Shown: positions 34,244 through 44,477, counted from the first letter of the stretch. The stretch: 64,000 bases of DNA from Arsukibacterium indicum (GCF_019100565.1 NZ_JAHRID010000001.1:682001-746000); one strand, 5' to 3'. Notes: generated by a model from the letters alone, not told the origin. Numbers and translations: made by a program.

Positions 34244-37200
34244 CTACCACTCTCCTAAATTAAACCGAACATAAGCCGCCTGGTACAACGCATTTTTGCG
34301 CCGGGCTATGTCGTCCAGTTGTTCGCGCTTCTGCGTACCGCTGAGCGATTTATTCAGGTTAACCCTCTCTGCCTGCTTATTAAGCGCTGATACCTGACGC
34401 TGCACCCGATTAAGCTGGATGCGTGAACGCAGCTGCTTGCTGTTATCTTCCAGCAGTTTTTGTTGTCGTTCGGTATTACCTTCTTCCGTTGCCCGCTTAT
34501 AACTACCATAGGCCTGGGTGGCCGCTTTAAGTGAATCGTAAAATTCCTGCTGGAATTTGGTATTCCCTTTCGGGCTGTCGCCCTGATAAAACGCTTTAAT
34601 AACCGGGTACCGGCTAATAGGCGCATCAGCTGCCTCTATACCGAGCATTTGCCTTGCTACTGCATCACTCATAGAAAGCACATACCCGCCGATGGTACCG
34701 GTGTAACCTACAACCAGATGTTCTACTTGCTTAGGTGATACACCAAAGTGCTTTGATATTTTACCAATAAGCTTGGCCGTGTCGCTGGTGTAGGCGTTAT
34801 ACCGATCTTCTTTAAGCTTGTTTTCATCCGACATATTTTCAATGTCAGTGCCACGGAAGAAAGATTTATTAAATGCCATTTCTGCCAGCGGTAATGCCAG
34901 CTGTGGGATCGGGTTAAGCGCCAGGGTATTAAACACTGCATGGCTAACCGCTTTGCCTAAGTCGCTGGCAGGCTGGCTGCCGCTTCCGTAATGCAGCATG
35001 CGCTCAGGAAAGGTGCCGAAGATAATACCAAGCTCGAATGGTTTCGGGATCCGCAGGTGCTGATCACCTAACCAGAAATGCCAATTAGCATCTTTATCCC
35101 AGTCGGCCAGCTCCTGATAGCGCTCGTCCTCGTCATTCAATGCAGCCAGCGCCAGCGAGAATGCAGCCACTTTCATGCCTTTCATAGCAAGTTTAGCTGA
35201 CAATACTTTGGCTACCCGGTCACCGTCACCCGCTCTGGCAGCCCGGATCAGTTTGCTCATACCCTGCAGCCTGGCGTTGAAGAACGGCAGAAAATCAATC
35301 ATCGTGCCGATTAGCTTAAAGTTACCTTTAAGTGAATAATCCATTAAATCTTTCGCATAATATGCTGATTCTCTTGCAGATTTTCCACTCTTAAGCGATG
35401 CTTCATACGTCATTAACCGGTTAGCGTTCTCTACCTTGTCGCTGGCGTTGCGGTACTTCTCCAGCAACTGACCGCCTTTGGTTACCAGTGAATCCATGTA
35501 GCTGTTAACCTGATTAACCGTCAGGCCTTTTGACTTGAGCGCCCGGCGAACCTGCTGGCTTGCTGCCTCTGGATCTGCGCCATGCACATAACCGCCCTGG
35601 AATGCTGCGCCACTGAATATCAGATCGCGGTAGGCTTCATCCTCTTTAAACGCTTTGCGTAAACCCTTGATGCTGTCAGAGCCAAACTTGAAGTCGTCTT
35701 TGTTTACCATCCAGGCATGCGCCGCATCGCGCACGAAGTTCTTTGCAATAAAGTCCGGGCTCAGTGTTATGCCCGCCGTCAGGAAGCGCTTAGCGCTGCG
35801 GCCTAACCGGTTGAACAATGACTTGCTGCCCGGGTCACTGATTTGCAGTAAGCCGCGCAGCAGTGCCGGATCTGATACCGCATAAGCCTCTGGCTTGCCA
35901 TCGCGCATAACTTTAACCCGGCTTATTTGCCTAAGTTCTGCCTGGCTTAGCGCAACTATGTCAGGGCTGGTAACCGGTTGCATGTAGTCAGTGCCGGACA
36001 GGTTGGCAACAATTTCAAGCATGGCATTGTTTTTAAGTGACGCATCAATCAGTGTGCTATGGCGCTGAATGATATTCTCCAACAAGTCCTTAGTTGACTG
36101 CTTGCCGCCCTTAAGCTCCTTAAGCTGTGCATTCTGATTGGCGATGCCGTTCTTTGACTTTGGACCGTGTACCATTGAGGCAATGCCCTGCATTTCCGGG
36201 TCAACGTCCATATCACGGAAAAACGGCACGTACCATTCTTCATCAAACCCGCTGCGCTGGGCTTCACTGATCAAGCCAGCCTGCTGCGCCAGGTCAATAA
36301 TGGCAGAGTTAATCTTGTTATATTCCTGGCGCACCGCTTCAAACTGTTCTTCTTTGCCGGCTGCCAGTGCTTTTAGTTCGGCAATGTCAGCCGCGGTTAA
36401 ATTGTTCTCGCGGCCCTCAGCCATAAGCTGCTCTGCCCGGTTGGCGCCCATCCATGCCAGCCAGTTGTTAAGCTCATCACCCAGGGTGCTGAACACCTCC
36501 AATAAGCCTTTGGTGTCAGCCTTGCGAGCTACTACGCCGTTCTTCCATTCAGGCGCGCCATAGTGGAATACGCCATGCAGAACGTCAGCTAAACCAGAGG
36601 CTAACCGGGCAGACACGTAGCCTTGCCTATTGGGGTCGGTAACGCCCACCGATTCCTCTGCCTGCTTAATGCCAGACATGCCATCAAAGATCCCCTCGTT
36701 TAACCGCTGCCAAAACTTACTGCTTTTCAGTGTGTCGGCGGTTTCGTGGTACCGGGCAGTGGCTTTTTCTTTCAGGGTTTCGTCAGCTTGCTCGCCAAGG
36801 CCCAGTTTTTCTTTTGCGGTGCGGGTGTCGGGCTCTGCGGTGCGGCTGAATTGTAAGTCCTGATCTGCATCAGCATCGGTATTACTATCAAAGGCAACAG
36901 CTTTACCTGCTTGCCTGCGCGGCGCACGGCCGCTTTTGAATCCCTGCACAATACTATCCATCATGTCGCGCATGAAATCCATATCAGTATCACTTGGGCG
37001 GGTAATTCCGACTTTGGCCAGCTGGTTATTCAGCCAGCGCATCATAGCCTGGTACCAATATTTCAGGCTGCCGCTATCGGGCTGATCTTCGACAAACCGG
37101 GCAAAGAATTCTTCGGCCTGCTTCTCTGGTGTCAGGTCGCTATAGTCGTTCATTATGCCAGCCCAGCGCTGCCGGAATGACGGCTTAGTGCGGGTGGTAT

Positions 37201-40200
37201 TAATGCGGTCCAGAAACTGCTTGTAAGTCACCGGGCCAATCACTGACTGCAAGCCACCGTGCGCAATCACTTCATGCGCCAGGGTGCGGCGGGCATGCTC
37301 AATGCTGTCAAAGTTGCCGGCGATAAGGTAAGCGGTTTTAGTTGTGTCGTCATAAGCGCCGCGCACAATGCTGCCAGACAATGACATATTCCACTTAAGT
37401 TCCGCTTCCTGCTGGTTGCGTAGCACTTCAACCTTAATGCCGGCTGCGTTGTTCAGCTTCTTCATAAACTGCTTAACCATTACCTCCAGCGTGCCAGGGG
37501 AAACGCCCTTGGCTTTCTGGTTACGCATGGTGTCGTAGTTGGCTGCGGCGAATTGAATGCCCGCATCCTCATTAGCTTCCCTGCTAAAAAGCATCGTGCC
37601 TTTATCGGTTTCTTTGGTCTGCAGCGTATCAAACAGCTTGCGATATGCTGGGTTTATCGTTGCCTGCTCAGCTTTAGTTGGATATGGGTAGGTTTGATCT
37701 GGCAAGTTGCCCTGCATTTCTTCCAGTGCATTCCATGCCTCTGGCTCAATGATGTTGGCCAGATAGTCATTGCTGAATTCTTTGGCAGCCAGTTCATCAA
37801 TAACAAAAGCCTCAAACGAACGGGCTGATGCTTCTTGTGTAGTTGACCAATAAGGTTTACTGCGGCGATGATCAAGGTTGGCTGACCGCTTAATTAACCC
37901 GGACTGTCTTATTGCTGACATTACACCATCAAAAGCCTGACGAACTTCCGGGCGCATATCGCTGCCTCGGACACCTGATCCGTCTGTAGCAAATGCAGCA
38001 GGCTTGCCGACCATTCTGGCAAAGTAATTATCAACCGCGTGCCACCATTCATGCGCAAGAGATCCTGCGCCTTTTTCCTTGGTCATATTGATAACAACAT
38101 AGTCACGCTCATAGTGTGCTTTAAAGCCGCGCTTACCGCCCTTGCCTCTGGCTCCGAACGCCATACCAAGCTCACCATTTAGAGCAATAGCTTTTGGTGG
38201 TACACCAATAACCTCGGCAAGATCCATTAACGCATCGTATGCCTCGTTTAAATCTTTCTGCCTGCGGCCCTGCTCCACCCAGTTGCCGAACTCAACACCA
38301 CGGAAACCAAAGGTATCAGCAAAGATAGCTGGGGTTACGTTTCCAGAGAAACGAGCTGGCCCTATGCGGTCGCGGTTTTCAGCCCGGCGCATGCCCGGTG
38401 TATCTTTTAGGCGCTGCAACTTAGCCTCGATATCGGCCCTGTTATTTTTCAGGTAATCACGAGCAGCATTTACAGAGCCAAAATCCTGAATGCGTAGCAC
38501 TCCCGATCCACCTTTCCAGCCAAGGTATACTTGCTTGGTAGCACGACTGGTATAAATACCAATGTTGCTTTGTTTTTTGCCTGGGGAATCAGGATTAGCG
38601 CTTGCCTCTGCCTCAATCAGTTTGCTGAGATTGTCGAGTGCGGTTTGCTGATTGTCGCTGGCCAGATCAAGAATGTCTGTGCGACCATTTTTAGGGAAGT
38701 AAAACACCTTTGCCGGGCGATACTCTTGGCCTTTAAACATGGTAAAGGCGCCAGAGTCCAGTCGGTACTTTGCAGCAAGCTTTAATGTTTCAGGGTTAGC
38801 CTTGGCAATGGCAGGAATGGCGTCAGCAATAGCAGCCAAATCGCCACCACCTTTGCGCATAGCGGCAAGCACATTCTCTAACGGCACATCACCAGAAATA
38901 ATATCTGCTGCAAAGCCACGCAGCACATCCACCTTTTCAGCCCAGCGCCGCACCTTATATGTGTCACGGGGTTTAGTTGGTATCTCTGCACGCATAGCAG
39001 CAATTAATGCTAGCGTTTCCCTAGGCACGCCATCAGCTGCCATTTTCACATAGTCAGGTTCAGGGAATGCTTTAGATAGCGGCAGTTCTGCGGTACTGGC
39101 ATCACTGTTAATGGCATCAGAGAACCCGCCCCATACGTCCTTACGGGCGCCACCTATCTTTTCACCAAAGTCGTCAATCGGTTCTGATGGCTCAATCTCA
39201 GAAACAGAAACCCCGGCATCGGCCGGGGTCTGGTTGGTTATATTTGGTTCGCTATCTGGCTCCGGATCCGCAACGGCTTGCGTATCTTCGGTAACGTCAG
39301 TGGGCGTTGCTGTGGTTTCAGCTTCGCTTTCATTTGCTGCTGCGGGCTCCTGCTCTGAAGTTGCTTCGGTATCAGTTTGGGTTGCATCAGTATCAGCCTG
39401 TCCATCTGCAACCGTAGAACTGGGGAACTCTTTGGCCAGGGGGATCAGCTCATCTATTGGCGCGTCGAGCCGGATAATGTCAACAGCCTCTGCTTTCTCC
39501 CGCGCAGCAAGCCACTGGTGGTGACCATCCAGAACGTAGCCATCAGACGATACCAGTATCGAGCGGTTGCCGCCGTCAAACTCCATGGCTTTCTTAACTT
39601 TGGCTGGGCTGAATTCTTCTTGGGTGGGTTTTAAATCAGCAGCTGGAACGGTTTGCGATTCATGGGTAATGCCCCGGCCTTTCATGAATTGGGTTAGTGC
39701 GCCGCGGTGCTCGGCTTTTATCTGCGGCATTTCTGCCCGCGGCACTTTTTTGGTACCGGTTTCGTCAGCGAATGCAGTCCACTCTTTGTCAATAACTTGC
39801 CCGGCCAAATCAGCAGCGGGTGTGGTTTTGTTTTTTGAGTCCTGCACAGCCCGCCAGCCAAAGCCATCAGCAAATGGTACTGCTTCAATTTCGTTACCTG
39901 CTTTACGGGCAGCGCGGGCAGTCTTACTGGCCAGTGCTTCCTTAGGTGACTGGAACGGCTGGCCTGATTGCTTAACGGTTGCACCGGTTTCATTGCTGGC
40001 GAATACAATATCTTTTTGCGGAATGCGCGGCTGTGCATTATTGCGGGCATTGTCAGCAAAGCGCTGCGTGTCTCGCTGCAAATTATCGGCACGTTCCTGC
40101 GCCTGCTGCGCTGGTCGGCCATCTTCACCAAAGATAATGCCCTTATCAGTAATACCCTGTGGCCGCGGCTGCGTACGGATAGGCTGCTGGTACTCACCGG

Positions 40201-41626
40201 TTAAGCGATTGTCTGGCAGGAACTGTGCCTGCTCACCGTCCATCGTGGCGCCCGCGAGTAAGCCCGCTGTTTGTTGCTTTTGTGCCGGCAACACTTCGCC
40301 CTGGAACTGATAGCGAGCCGGGCTAAAACGGTCCTGCTCTGTTGGTGATTGAAAGTTTGCTGCCGCGTTAACCAGATCAGCAACGGTTTTGGCGCGCATT
40401 TCATCAAGTGATTGCTGAACAGGGCTGGTAATGAAGTCGCCAAACTTACCTGCGCCAGCCCCAGTATTAAAACCTGCCTGCCTTGCCGCTGTTGGTTGGT
40501 CATAGTTTATGATCTCGTCAATAGCAGCCTTACTGCTGGTCATAGTTTCGTTAAGCGAGTCCATTGCGCCAGCTAAGTCCGGATTGCTTTCGCGTATGGA
40601 GTCAGCAACGGGATCTGCTTTAGGTTGTTCAGCTGCTGGCGGAGGTGTCTGCGCCTGGTTACGATTAGCAATACCACCCAATAGCCCGGCACCGGCACCA
40701 AAGCCACCACCGGCAATACCCTCATTAAGTGCGGCTACTGCAACGCCATCAGCCGGATCCCGACCATCAATAGGTTGCACTGCCTGATTAATCGCATACT
40801 CCTGCACGCCGGCTTGCGCCGCCTCTGTGCTACCCTCGACCGCAAAGCCTTTAACTGCTGAGCGCATAGCGCCAGATTTAGCCAGTCGGGCGCCCATTAA
40901 GGCCTTGCCGATTATCGGATCACCAATAGCAGATGCGCCAAAGTTCGCCAGTAGCACCTTTGGATCTGAACGCACTTCATCAGCCACCCGGGCAGCAATG
41001 GCATCTTTAGCCGCATCCCACTTTTGTTCGTCCGTCCAGTCTGTCTTACTGGCATAAATCCCTTTGAACACATCGCGGAAAATAGGCGACTGGGCCAGCA
41101 CGGCATCCGGCATATTCTGGATTTCCTGCCGGGCTTGCTCCATACCCTGACCAGTAGCAGCTGCGCCACCAGTAGCACCCATCCCGACTATATTGGCAGC
41201 AGCTTTACCTTTAGCTCCAAGACTTGCCACTTTTGCTGCGCCGCCCGCAAGGCCCGCACCAGGTATTGCAGTTGGCACAAACTGGCCTGCAACATTAGCG
41301 AGTGTTAGCAACCAGGTATCGATATCAGTCAGGCCATCGCCCATCTGAATATCGCCCTGCTCATTCTGATCAAAGAATGACTTACCCATGGCCTGCTTGC
41401 CGCGATCAGACATAGTATCTTGCTGCGCATCTGACCGGGAATAGAACTGCTGCGCAATACCATCAGCGCCAACAAAGTCAAATATACCGCCGATAGCTGA
41501 TAAGCCACCCGCCTGAAAGGCGTCAACTGTATCACCAAAACGGCCTTGCTGTTTAGGCTGCTGAGTCGAGCTTGGAATATAAAGCTTCGGCATTGGCCGG
41601 TTAAAATAGTTTGGAGTGGAAGCCAT
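34244..41626 (-). CDS. Giant polyvalent virion protein with ParB-like, two zincin-like and LPD-type domains (2460 aa)
   Basis: Probably packaged and injected with the DNA. Rough layout: residues 1-330 glycine/alanine-rich with hydrophobic segments; 330-580 Gln-rich linker; about 640-745 a ParB-like region (GYVLDGHHQWLA near 700); 750-830 acidic linker; about 840-1350 an LPD1-type region with GVEFGNWVEQGRRQ and a zincin motif SLAHEWWHAVDNYF near 1190 followed by an RSFEAF glutamate; about 1360-1570 a second zincin-like unit, LAHEVIAHGG near 1450 with AEEFFARF downstream; about 1580-2330 a long helical region of LPD38 type (TLSPDFIAKNFVRD); and a coiled-coil tail. It occupies the place of P22 ejection gene 16. 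Domain names are recalled from polyvalent-protein families, not searched. Confidence 0.85.
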   Translation of the reverse strand: MASTPNYFNRPMPKLYIPSSTQQPKQQGRFGDTVDAFQAGGLSAIGGIFDFVGADGIAQQFYSRSDAQQDTMSDRGKQAMGKSFFDQNEQGDIQMGDGLTDIDTWLLTLANVAGQFVPTAIPGAGLAGGAAKVASLGAKGKAAANIVGMGATGGAAATGQGMEQARQEIQNMPDAVLAQSPIFRDVFKGIYASKTDWTDEQKWDAAKDAIAARVADEVRSDPKVLLANFGASAIGDPIIGKALMGARLAKSGAMRSAVKGFAVEGSTEAAQAGVQEYAINQAVQPIDGRDPADGVAVAALNEGIAGGGFGAGAGLLGGIANRNQAQTPPPAAEQPKADPVADSIRESNPDLAGAMDSLNETMTSSKAAIDEIINYDQPTAARQAGFNTGAGAGKFGDFITSPVQQSLDEMRAKTVADLVNAAANFQSPTEQDRFSPARYQFQGEVLPAQKQQTAGLLAGATMDGEQAQFLPDNRLTGEYQQPIRTQPRPQGITDKGIIFGEDGRPAQQAQERADNLQRDTQRFADNARNNAQPRIPQKDIVFASNETGATVKQSGQPFQSPKEALASKTARAARKAGNEIEAVPFADGFGWRAVQDSKNKTTPAADLAGQVIDKEWTAFADETGTKKVPRAEMPQIKAEHRGALTQFMKGRGITHESQTVPAADLKPTQEEFSPAKVKKAMEFDGGNRSILVSSDGYVLDGHHQWLAAREKAEAVDIIRLDAPIDELIPLAKEFPSSTVADGQADTDATQTDTEATSEQEPAAANESEAETTATPTDVTEDTQAVADPEPDSEPNITNQTPADAGVSVSEIEPSEPIDDFGEKIGGARKDVWGGFSDAINSDASTAELPLSKAFPEPDYVKMAADGVPRETLALIAAMRAEIPTKPRDTYKVRRWAEKVDVLRGFAADIISGDVPLENVLAAMRKGGGDLAAIADAIPAIAKANPETLKLAAKYRLDSGAFTMFKGQEYRPAKVFYFPKNGRTDILDLASDNQQTALDNLSKLIEAEASANPDSPGKKQSNIGIYTSRATKQVYLGWKGGSGVLRIQDFGSVNAARDYLKNNRADIEAKLQRLKDTPGMRRAENRDRIGPARFSGNVTPAIFADTFGFRGVEFGNWVEQGRRQKDLNEAYDALMDLAEVIGVPPKAIALNGELGMAFGARGKGGKRGFKAHYERDYVVINMTKEKGAGSLAHEWWHAVDNYFARMVGKPAAFATDGSGVRGSDMRPEVRQAFDGVMSAIRQSGLIKRSANLDHRRSKPYWSTTQEASARSFEAFVIDELAAKEFSNDYLANIIEPEAWNALEEMQGNLPDQTYPYPTKAEQATINPAYRKLFDTLQTKETDKGTMLFSREANEDAGIQFAAANYDTMRNQKAKGVSPGTLEVMVKQFMKKLNNAAGIKVEVLRNQQEAELKWNMSLSGSIVRGAYDDTTKTAYLIAGNFDSIEHARRTLAHEVIAHGGLQSVIGPVTYKQFLDRINTTRTKPSFRQRWAGIMNDYSDLTPEKQAEEFFARFVEDQPDSGSLKYWYQAMMRWLNNQLAKVGITRPSDTDMDFMRDMMDSIVQGFKSGRAPRRQAGKAVAFDSNTDADADQDLQFSRTAEPDTRTAKEKLGLGEQADETLKEKATARYHETADTLKSSKFWQRLNEGIFDGMSGIKQAEESVGVTDPNRQGYVSARLASGLADVLHGVFHYGAPEWKNGVVARKADTKGLLEVFSTLGDELNNWLAWMGANRAEQLMAEGRENNLTAADIAELKALAAGKEEQFEAVRQEYNKINSAIIDLAQQAGLISEAQRSGFDEEWYVPFFRDMDVDPEMQGIASMVHGPKSKNGIANQNAQLKELKGGKQSTKDLLENIIQRHSTLIDASLKNNAMLEIVANLSGTDYMQPVTSPDIVALSQAELRQISRVKVMRDGKPEAYAVSDPALLRGLLQISDPGSKSLFNRLGRSAKRFLTAGITLSPDFIAKNFVRDAAHAWMVNKDDFKFGSDSIKGLRKAFKEDEAYRDLIFSGAAFQGGYVHGADPEAASQQVRRALKSKGLTVNQVNSYMDSLVTKGGQLLEKYRNASDKVENANRLMTYEASLKSGKSARESAYYAKDLMDYSLKGNFKLIGTMIDFLPFFNARLQGMSKLIRAARAGDGDRVAKVLSAKLAMKGMKVAAFSLALAALNDEDERYQELADWDKDANWHFWLGDQHLRIPKPFELGIIFGTFPERMLHYGSGSQPASDLGKAVSHAVFNTLALNPIPQLALPLAEMAFNKSFFRGTDIENMSDENKLKEDRYNAYTSDTAKLIGKISKHFGVSPKQVEHLVVGYTGTIGGYVLSMSDAVARQMLGIEAADAPISRYPVIKAFYQGDSPKGNTKFQQEFYDSLKAATQAYGSYKRATEEGNTERQQKLLEDNSKQLRSRIQLNRVQRQVSALNKQAERVNLNKSLSGTQKREQLDDIARRKNALYQAAYVRFNLGEW

Positions 41627-41665
41627 GATCTACCCTTTGATTTAATAATGTGCGGGGATTAAAAA

Positions 41666-41683
41666 AGCCGCTGTTAAGCGGCT
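41666..41683 (-). terminator. Rho-independent terminator inside the virion gene cluster (before the polyvalent gene)
   Basis: A 7-bp stem (AGCCGCT and AGCGGCT) with a 4-base loop, followed by TTTTTT on the minus strand, lies 5 bases after the 319-residue gene and 40 bases before the 2460-residue gene. It would reduce transcription of the giant protein unless antitermination operates. Confidence 0.85.
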
Positions 41684-41687
41684 GTGT

Positions 41688-42647
41688 TTATCGGAATGTA
41701 TTCTTTCTGGCTAGATAATAAGGGTCTTGCCGCCAGTCCTGCTTTTGCGGCATAAAGGTATTGGTAGGCTTATTGGCTTCCCAGTTTTGCTGCAACTGCC
41801 TGATTCGCTGGATCTCAGCTTCATTCCCTGAAATCCGTGCATTTGCCTGCTCAACTTGTGCAGGCGTTAAACTTAACAGCCCTTGCTGCAACACCTGCTG
41901 CTGCCGCTGATTAGACTGTTCAAGCCTGCCAGTTCTGGCATTGGCTGCATTGGCAAGCGGGTCAATGGTTTGCAGTGGCTGAATGATGTCAGAGACAAAA
42001 CCGCTCAAGTCACGCTTTGGCGGTGCGTTTGTATCTGTGTTGCCGCTACCAGCAGATGTATTGTCGCCATCACCGCCATTGGGTTCCGGCTTAACTGTTA
42101 GCAAATATTCATAGCTGGTTCCTTTTAGCCTTTCAGGGCCATAGCTTTGCACCATTCGATGAACCTCGCCGCCGTAATAATCCCGTACCTCTTTTATTTC
42201 AGCAGCCATCTGATTTTGTAATTCATCACTAGCGCCCATTTCCCCCAGCTTTTCATACTTCTTCTGGATAGCTGTTTCGGCTTTAAGCTGTTGGTCCATA
42301 ACCCCTGCCAGATTATTTTCAATAACCTGCTGTTCACGCACAGACATTTGCCGGTCAAACTGGCCAGCCTGCCGGTTGCTTTCAGACTGACGGAAAGCCA
42401 TATCTTCTGCTCGTTCGCCAGAGCGTAGTGCCCGATCTTCTGCCCGCTCACTACTTCTGAACTCACGGTCCTCTGCCCGCATCTGATCTTGCCGCTGCGC
42501 ATCACGCTGCCAGCGGCGTTCAAAGCTGGCTTCTCGCATGCGTTCAATTTCTTCGGCGCGTTTAACCGCACGGTCTTCCTGCATTCCGGCAGCTAACATA
42601 CCGCTGGCTTGTTGTAGCCCTCGGCCAAACCCTAATAGTAGAGACAT
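41688..42647 (-). CDS. Coiled-coil virion protein (319 aa), candidate ejection protein
   Basis: After a short hydrophobic N-terminus (MSLLLGFGRGLQQASGML), residues 30-105 form a highly charged helix with an obvious repeat of about 11-15 residues (RAEDREFRSSE, RAEDRALRSGE, RAEDMAFRQSE), followed by more helix to about 170 and a Gly/Asn linker. The C-terminal third is again helical. No enzymatic motif is visible. The position between the glycine-rich protein and the giant polyvalent protein suggests an internal or ejected protein such as P22 gp7/gp20. Confidence 0.65.
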   Translation of the reverse strand: MSLLLGFGRGLQQASGMLAAGMQEDRAVKRAEEIERMREASFERRWQRDAQRQDQMRAEDREFRSSERAEDRALRSGERAEDMAFRQSESNRQAGQFDRQMSVREQQVIENNLAGVMDQQLKAETAIQKKYEKLGEMGASDELQNQMAAEIKEVRDYYGGEVHRMVQSYGPERLKGTSYEYLLTVKPEPNGGDGDNTSAGSGNTDTNAPPKRDLSGFVSDIIQPLQTIDPLANAANARTGRLEQSNQRQQQVLQQGLLSLTPAQVEQANARISGNEAEIQRIRQLQQNWEANKPTNTFMPQKQDWRQDPYYLARKNTFR

Positions 42648-42658
42648 AACACTTACCC

Positions 42659-43186
42659 CTATACGCCCAGCAGGCCGCGAGGCTTCTGCTGTTGTGGTTG
42701 CTGCTGCGGCTGTTGCTGGCCGCCACCCCGGGCGCTGGTGCCCATTAACTGCTCAGCTTCTGATACGCTTGCCTCAAGCTCGTCAGGGTCTAACGTACCC
42801 ATTTGTTCTTTCAAGGTAATGTATTCACTGTAAGCCTGGCTAACCACGGCATCGATAAAGCCGTCATTAACTTCATCCTCAGCCAGTGCGCCAGCGGCAA
42901 CTGCCAGTTCTGATAGTTCGGCAACAATCTCTTGCCCCAGCGGCAGCTTTATATCATCCGGGATCTGGCCGGCTTTCTTTTCAACGCCAATTAACACTGT
43001 AGCTGTGGCTTGGCCGATACCCTGGGTAATGTCCTGTGCCTGCATTACCATATTGGCAATAGCATCACCGCTTTGGCCCTCGCCGTGGATCATTTCAAGC
43101 GCCATACCAAACATTTGCTCGAGCATGGCCTGTTCTTCTTCGGTGGCCTGAACTTCTTGGCCTGCATCCATATTCATATCTTGCAT
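42659..43186 (-). CDS. Virion-cluster protein, helical and acidic (175 aa)
   Basis: An acidic, mainly helical protein (MQDMNMDAGQEVQATEEEQAMLEQMF) with a middle segment (GQATATVLIGVEKKAG and LGQEIVAELSELAVAAGALAE) similar in style to proteins found beside ejection proteins in podoviruses, and a low-complexity Gln/Pro tail. Its start overlaps the stop of the upstream 278-residue gene by one base. Function unknown; probably virion-associated. Confidence 0.65.
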   Translation of the reverse strand: MQDMNMDAGQEVQATEEEQAMLEQMFGMALEMIHGEGQSGDAIANMVMQAQDITQGIGQATATVLIGVEKKAGQIPDDIKLPLGQEIVAELSELAVAAGALAEDEVNDGFIDAVVSQAYSEYITLKEQMGTLDPDELEASVSEAEQLMGTSARGGGQQQPQQQPQQQKPRGLLGV

Positions 43187-44022
43187 TATGCGCCCCCTGC
43201 TTTTTGGCGGTTAATCAGGTCATCCAGCGTAGTGCGCCAGCTGTCGGGTTTTGGCGGCGCCATGTTCTTCGCATTCTGCACATTAAGCAGGCCAAACTGC
43301 GGCAAACCATTGGCGGCGGTTTTCCCCTCGCCATCAACACCCCAGTAAGTGCGGCGCTTGCGTTCTTCTTCGGCTGCATCGGCTTCTGCTTTGCCTGATA
43401 TCATCGAGCCGGCCATATTAATGCCGCCAGTGATAAGGGCTGCTTTGCCGGCATCGCCTAAGCCACCAAGTAAACCGCCTGATGCTTTCTTTGCAGCTGT
43501 GTCAGTTACTAAGCCACCGCCTGTACCGCCTGAACCACCGGAAACTGCTGTTGGTACAGAGCCCGCACCGGCGGCCAGTGTTCCGGCTGTTTTAGCAATG
43601 GCAGCATTGTTCGCTACCGCGCCAGCGGTATACTGCGCGCCAGCGGCAGCCTGCGCGCCAAAGCCTGCGCCAACTTCACCGGCTGCAGTTAGTGCTGCGG
43701 TAGATGCGCCCGCTGCGCCTGCGCCAGTAAAGCCAGTACCAAGGGCTGATAATGCGCCGGAGAAGTTGCCCGTCATTACAGCAGAGCCTGCGCTGGTAAT
43801 GCCGCCCCATGCTGAGCCTAAGCCAGCGGCGGCAGTTCCACCTCCCATAACAGACATTAACGCCGCGCCACCAAAGTAAATTGTGGCCGCTGCTGCAACT
43901 ACTTTGAATATCTTGCTGCTGGTGATCTTCTTCCTGACATTATTGATGGCACTACCAACTTTTTTAATGACTTTAGTGATCGGTTTGAAAACCTTTTTTA
44001 CGCCTTTAACTATTCCGCTCAT
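43186..44022 (-). CDS. Glycine/alanine-rich protein with basic N-terminus (278 aa), candidate ejection protein
   Basis: The first 40 residues are very basic (VKGVKKVFKPITKVIKKV), followed by a hydrophobic stretch (VVAAAATIYFGGAALMSV) and then about 140 residues of Ala/Gly/Thr-rich, weakly hydrophobic sequence; the last 70 residues are charged. This amphipathic plan is common in podovirus proteins that form the trans-envelope conduit. No enzymatic motif. It is three bases from the GNAT gene. Confidence 0.65.
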   Translation of the reverse strand: MSGIVKGVKKVFKPITKVIKKVGSAINNVRKKITSSKIFKVVAAAATIYFGGAALMSVMGGGTAAAGLGSAWGGITSAGSAVMTGNFSGALSALGTGFTGAGAAGASTAALTAAGEVGAGFGAQAAAGAQYTAGAVANNAAIAKTAGTLAAGAGSVPTAVSGGSGGTGGGLVTDTAAKKASGGLLGGLGDAGKAALITGGINMAGSMISGKAEADAAEEERKRRTYWGVDGEGKTAANGLPQFGLLNVQNAKNMAPPKPDSWRTTLDDLINRQKAGGA

Positions 44023-44024
44023 GG

Positions 44025-44477
44025 TTACACCACCTGTTTTACTGTGGCGTAAATGCCACCAACTAAGGTTAATCCGTGGGCTTCGTACAGTTTTCCTGTG
44101 CGGCCCGACTCATCCAGTCCGGTGCTCAAGCCCAGCTGGATCTGTTTAATACCGTCGGCTTTGCACCAGCGTATAAACCGGCGCAATAACCAGACGCCTT
44201 GATCTGCATGTTCTGGTAATACACAAAATGCAATGTCAGTTGCGTAGTAGCTCTTGGCAAACCAGTGTTCATCTTTCATGGCAATAAAAAAGCCGACACA
44301 TTGGCCGGCTTTCTCCGCTACGAATAGCGCCATCTTTCGATCTGTTATTGCTCGCCTGAGCATGTACGCACCCTTAGCGGGGTCCACCGTTGCATCATAC
44401 GTTTTGCTGCGGTCAATAACCTGCTGGCCTATTTTTATAATGTCTGGTATGTCTGAATGCGTGCCGTTGCGGATCAT
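44025..44477 (-). CDS. GNAT family N-acetyltransferase (150 aa) in the virion cluster
   Basis: Acetyl-CoA dependent transferase fold: the central strand and pyrophosphate loop region ATDIAFCVLPEHADQGVWLLRRFIRWCKADG and the earlier MALFVAEKAGQCVGFFIA follow GNAT motifs, although the usual Q/R-x-x-G-x-G/A loop is degenerate (HADQGV). The start codon overlaps the stop of the 472-residue gene (TAATG). GNATs embedded among structural genes recur in podoviruses of this kind; the target (host protein, phage protein or antibiotic-like metabolite) is unknown. Confidence 0.82.
   Translation of the reverse strand: MIRNGTHSDIPDIIKIGQQVIDRSKTYDATVDPAKGAYMLRRAITDRKMALFVAEKAGQCVGFFIAMKDEHWFAKSYYATDIAFCVLPEHADQGVWLLRRFIRWCKADGIKQIQLGLSTGLDESGRTGKLYEAHGLTLVGGIYATVKQVV

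Noticed and set aside
39567-40310. 247-residue plus-strand frame inside the giant gene
   Set aside because: Cys/Ser-rich shadow of the opposite strand with no start signal.
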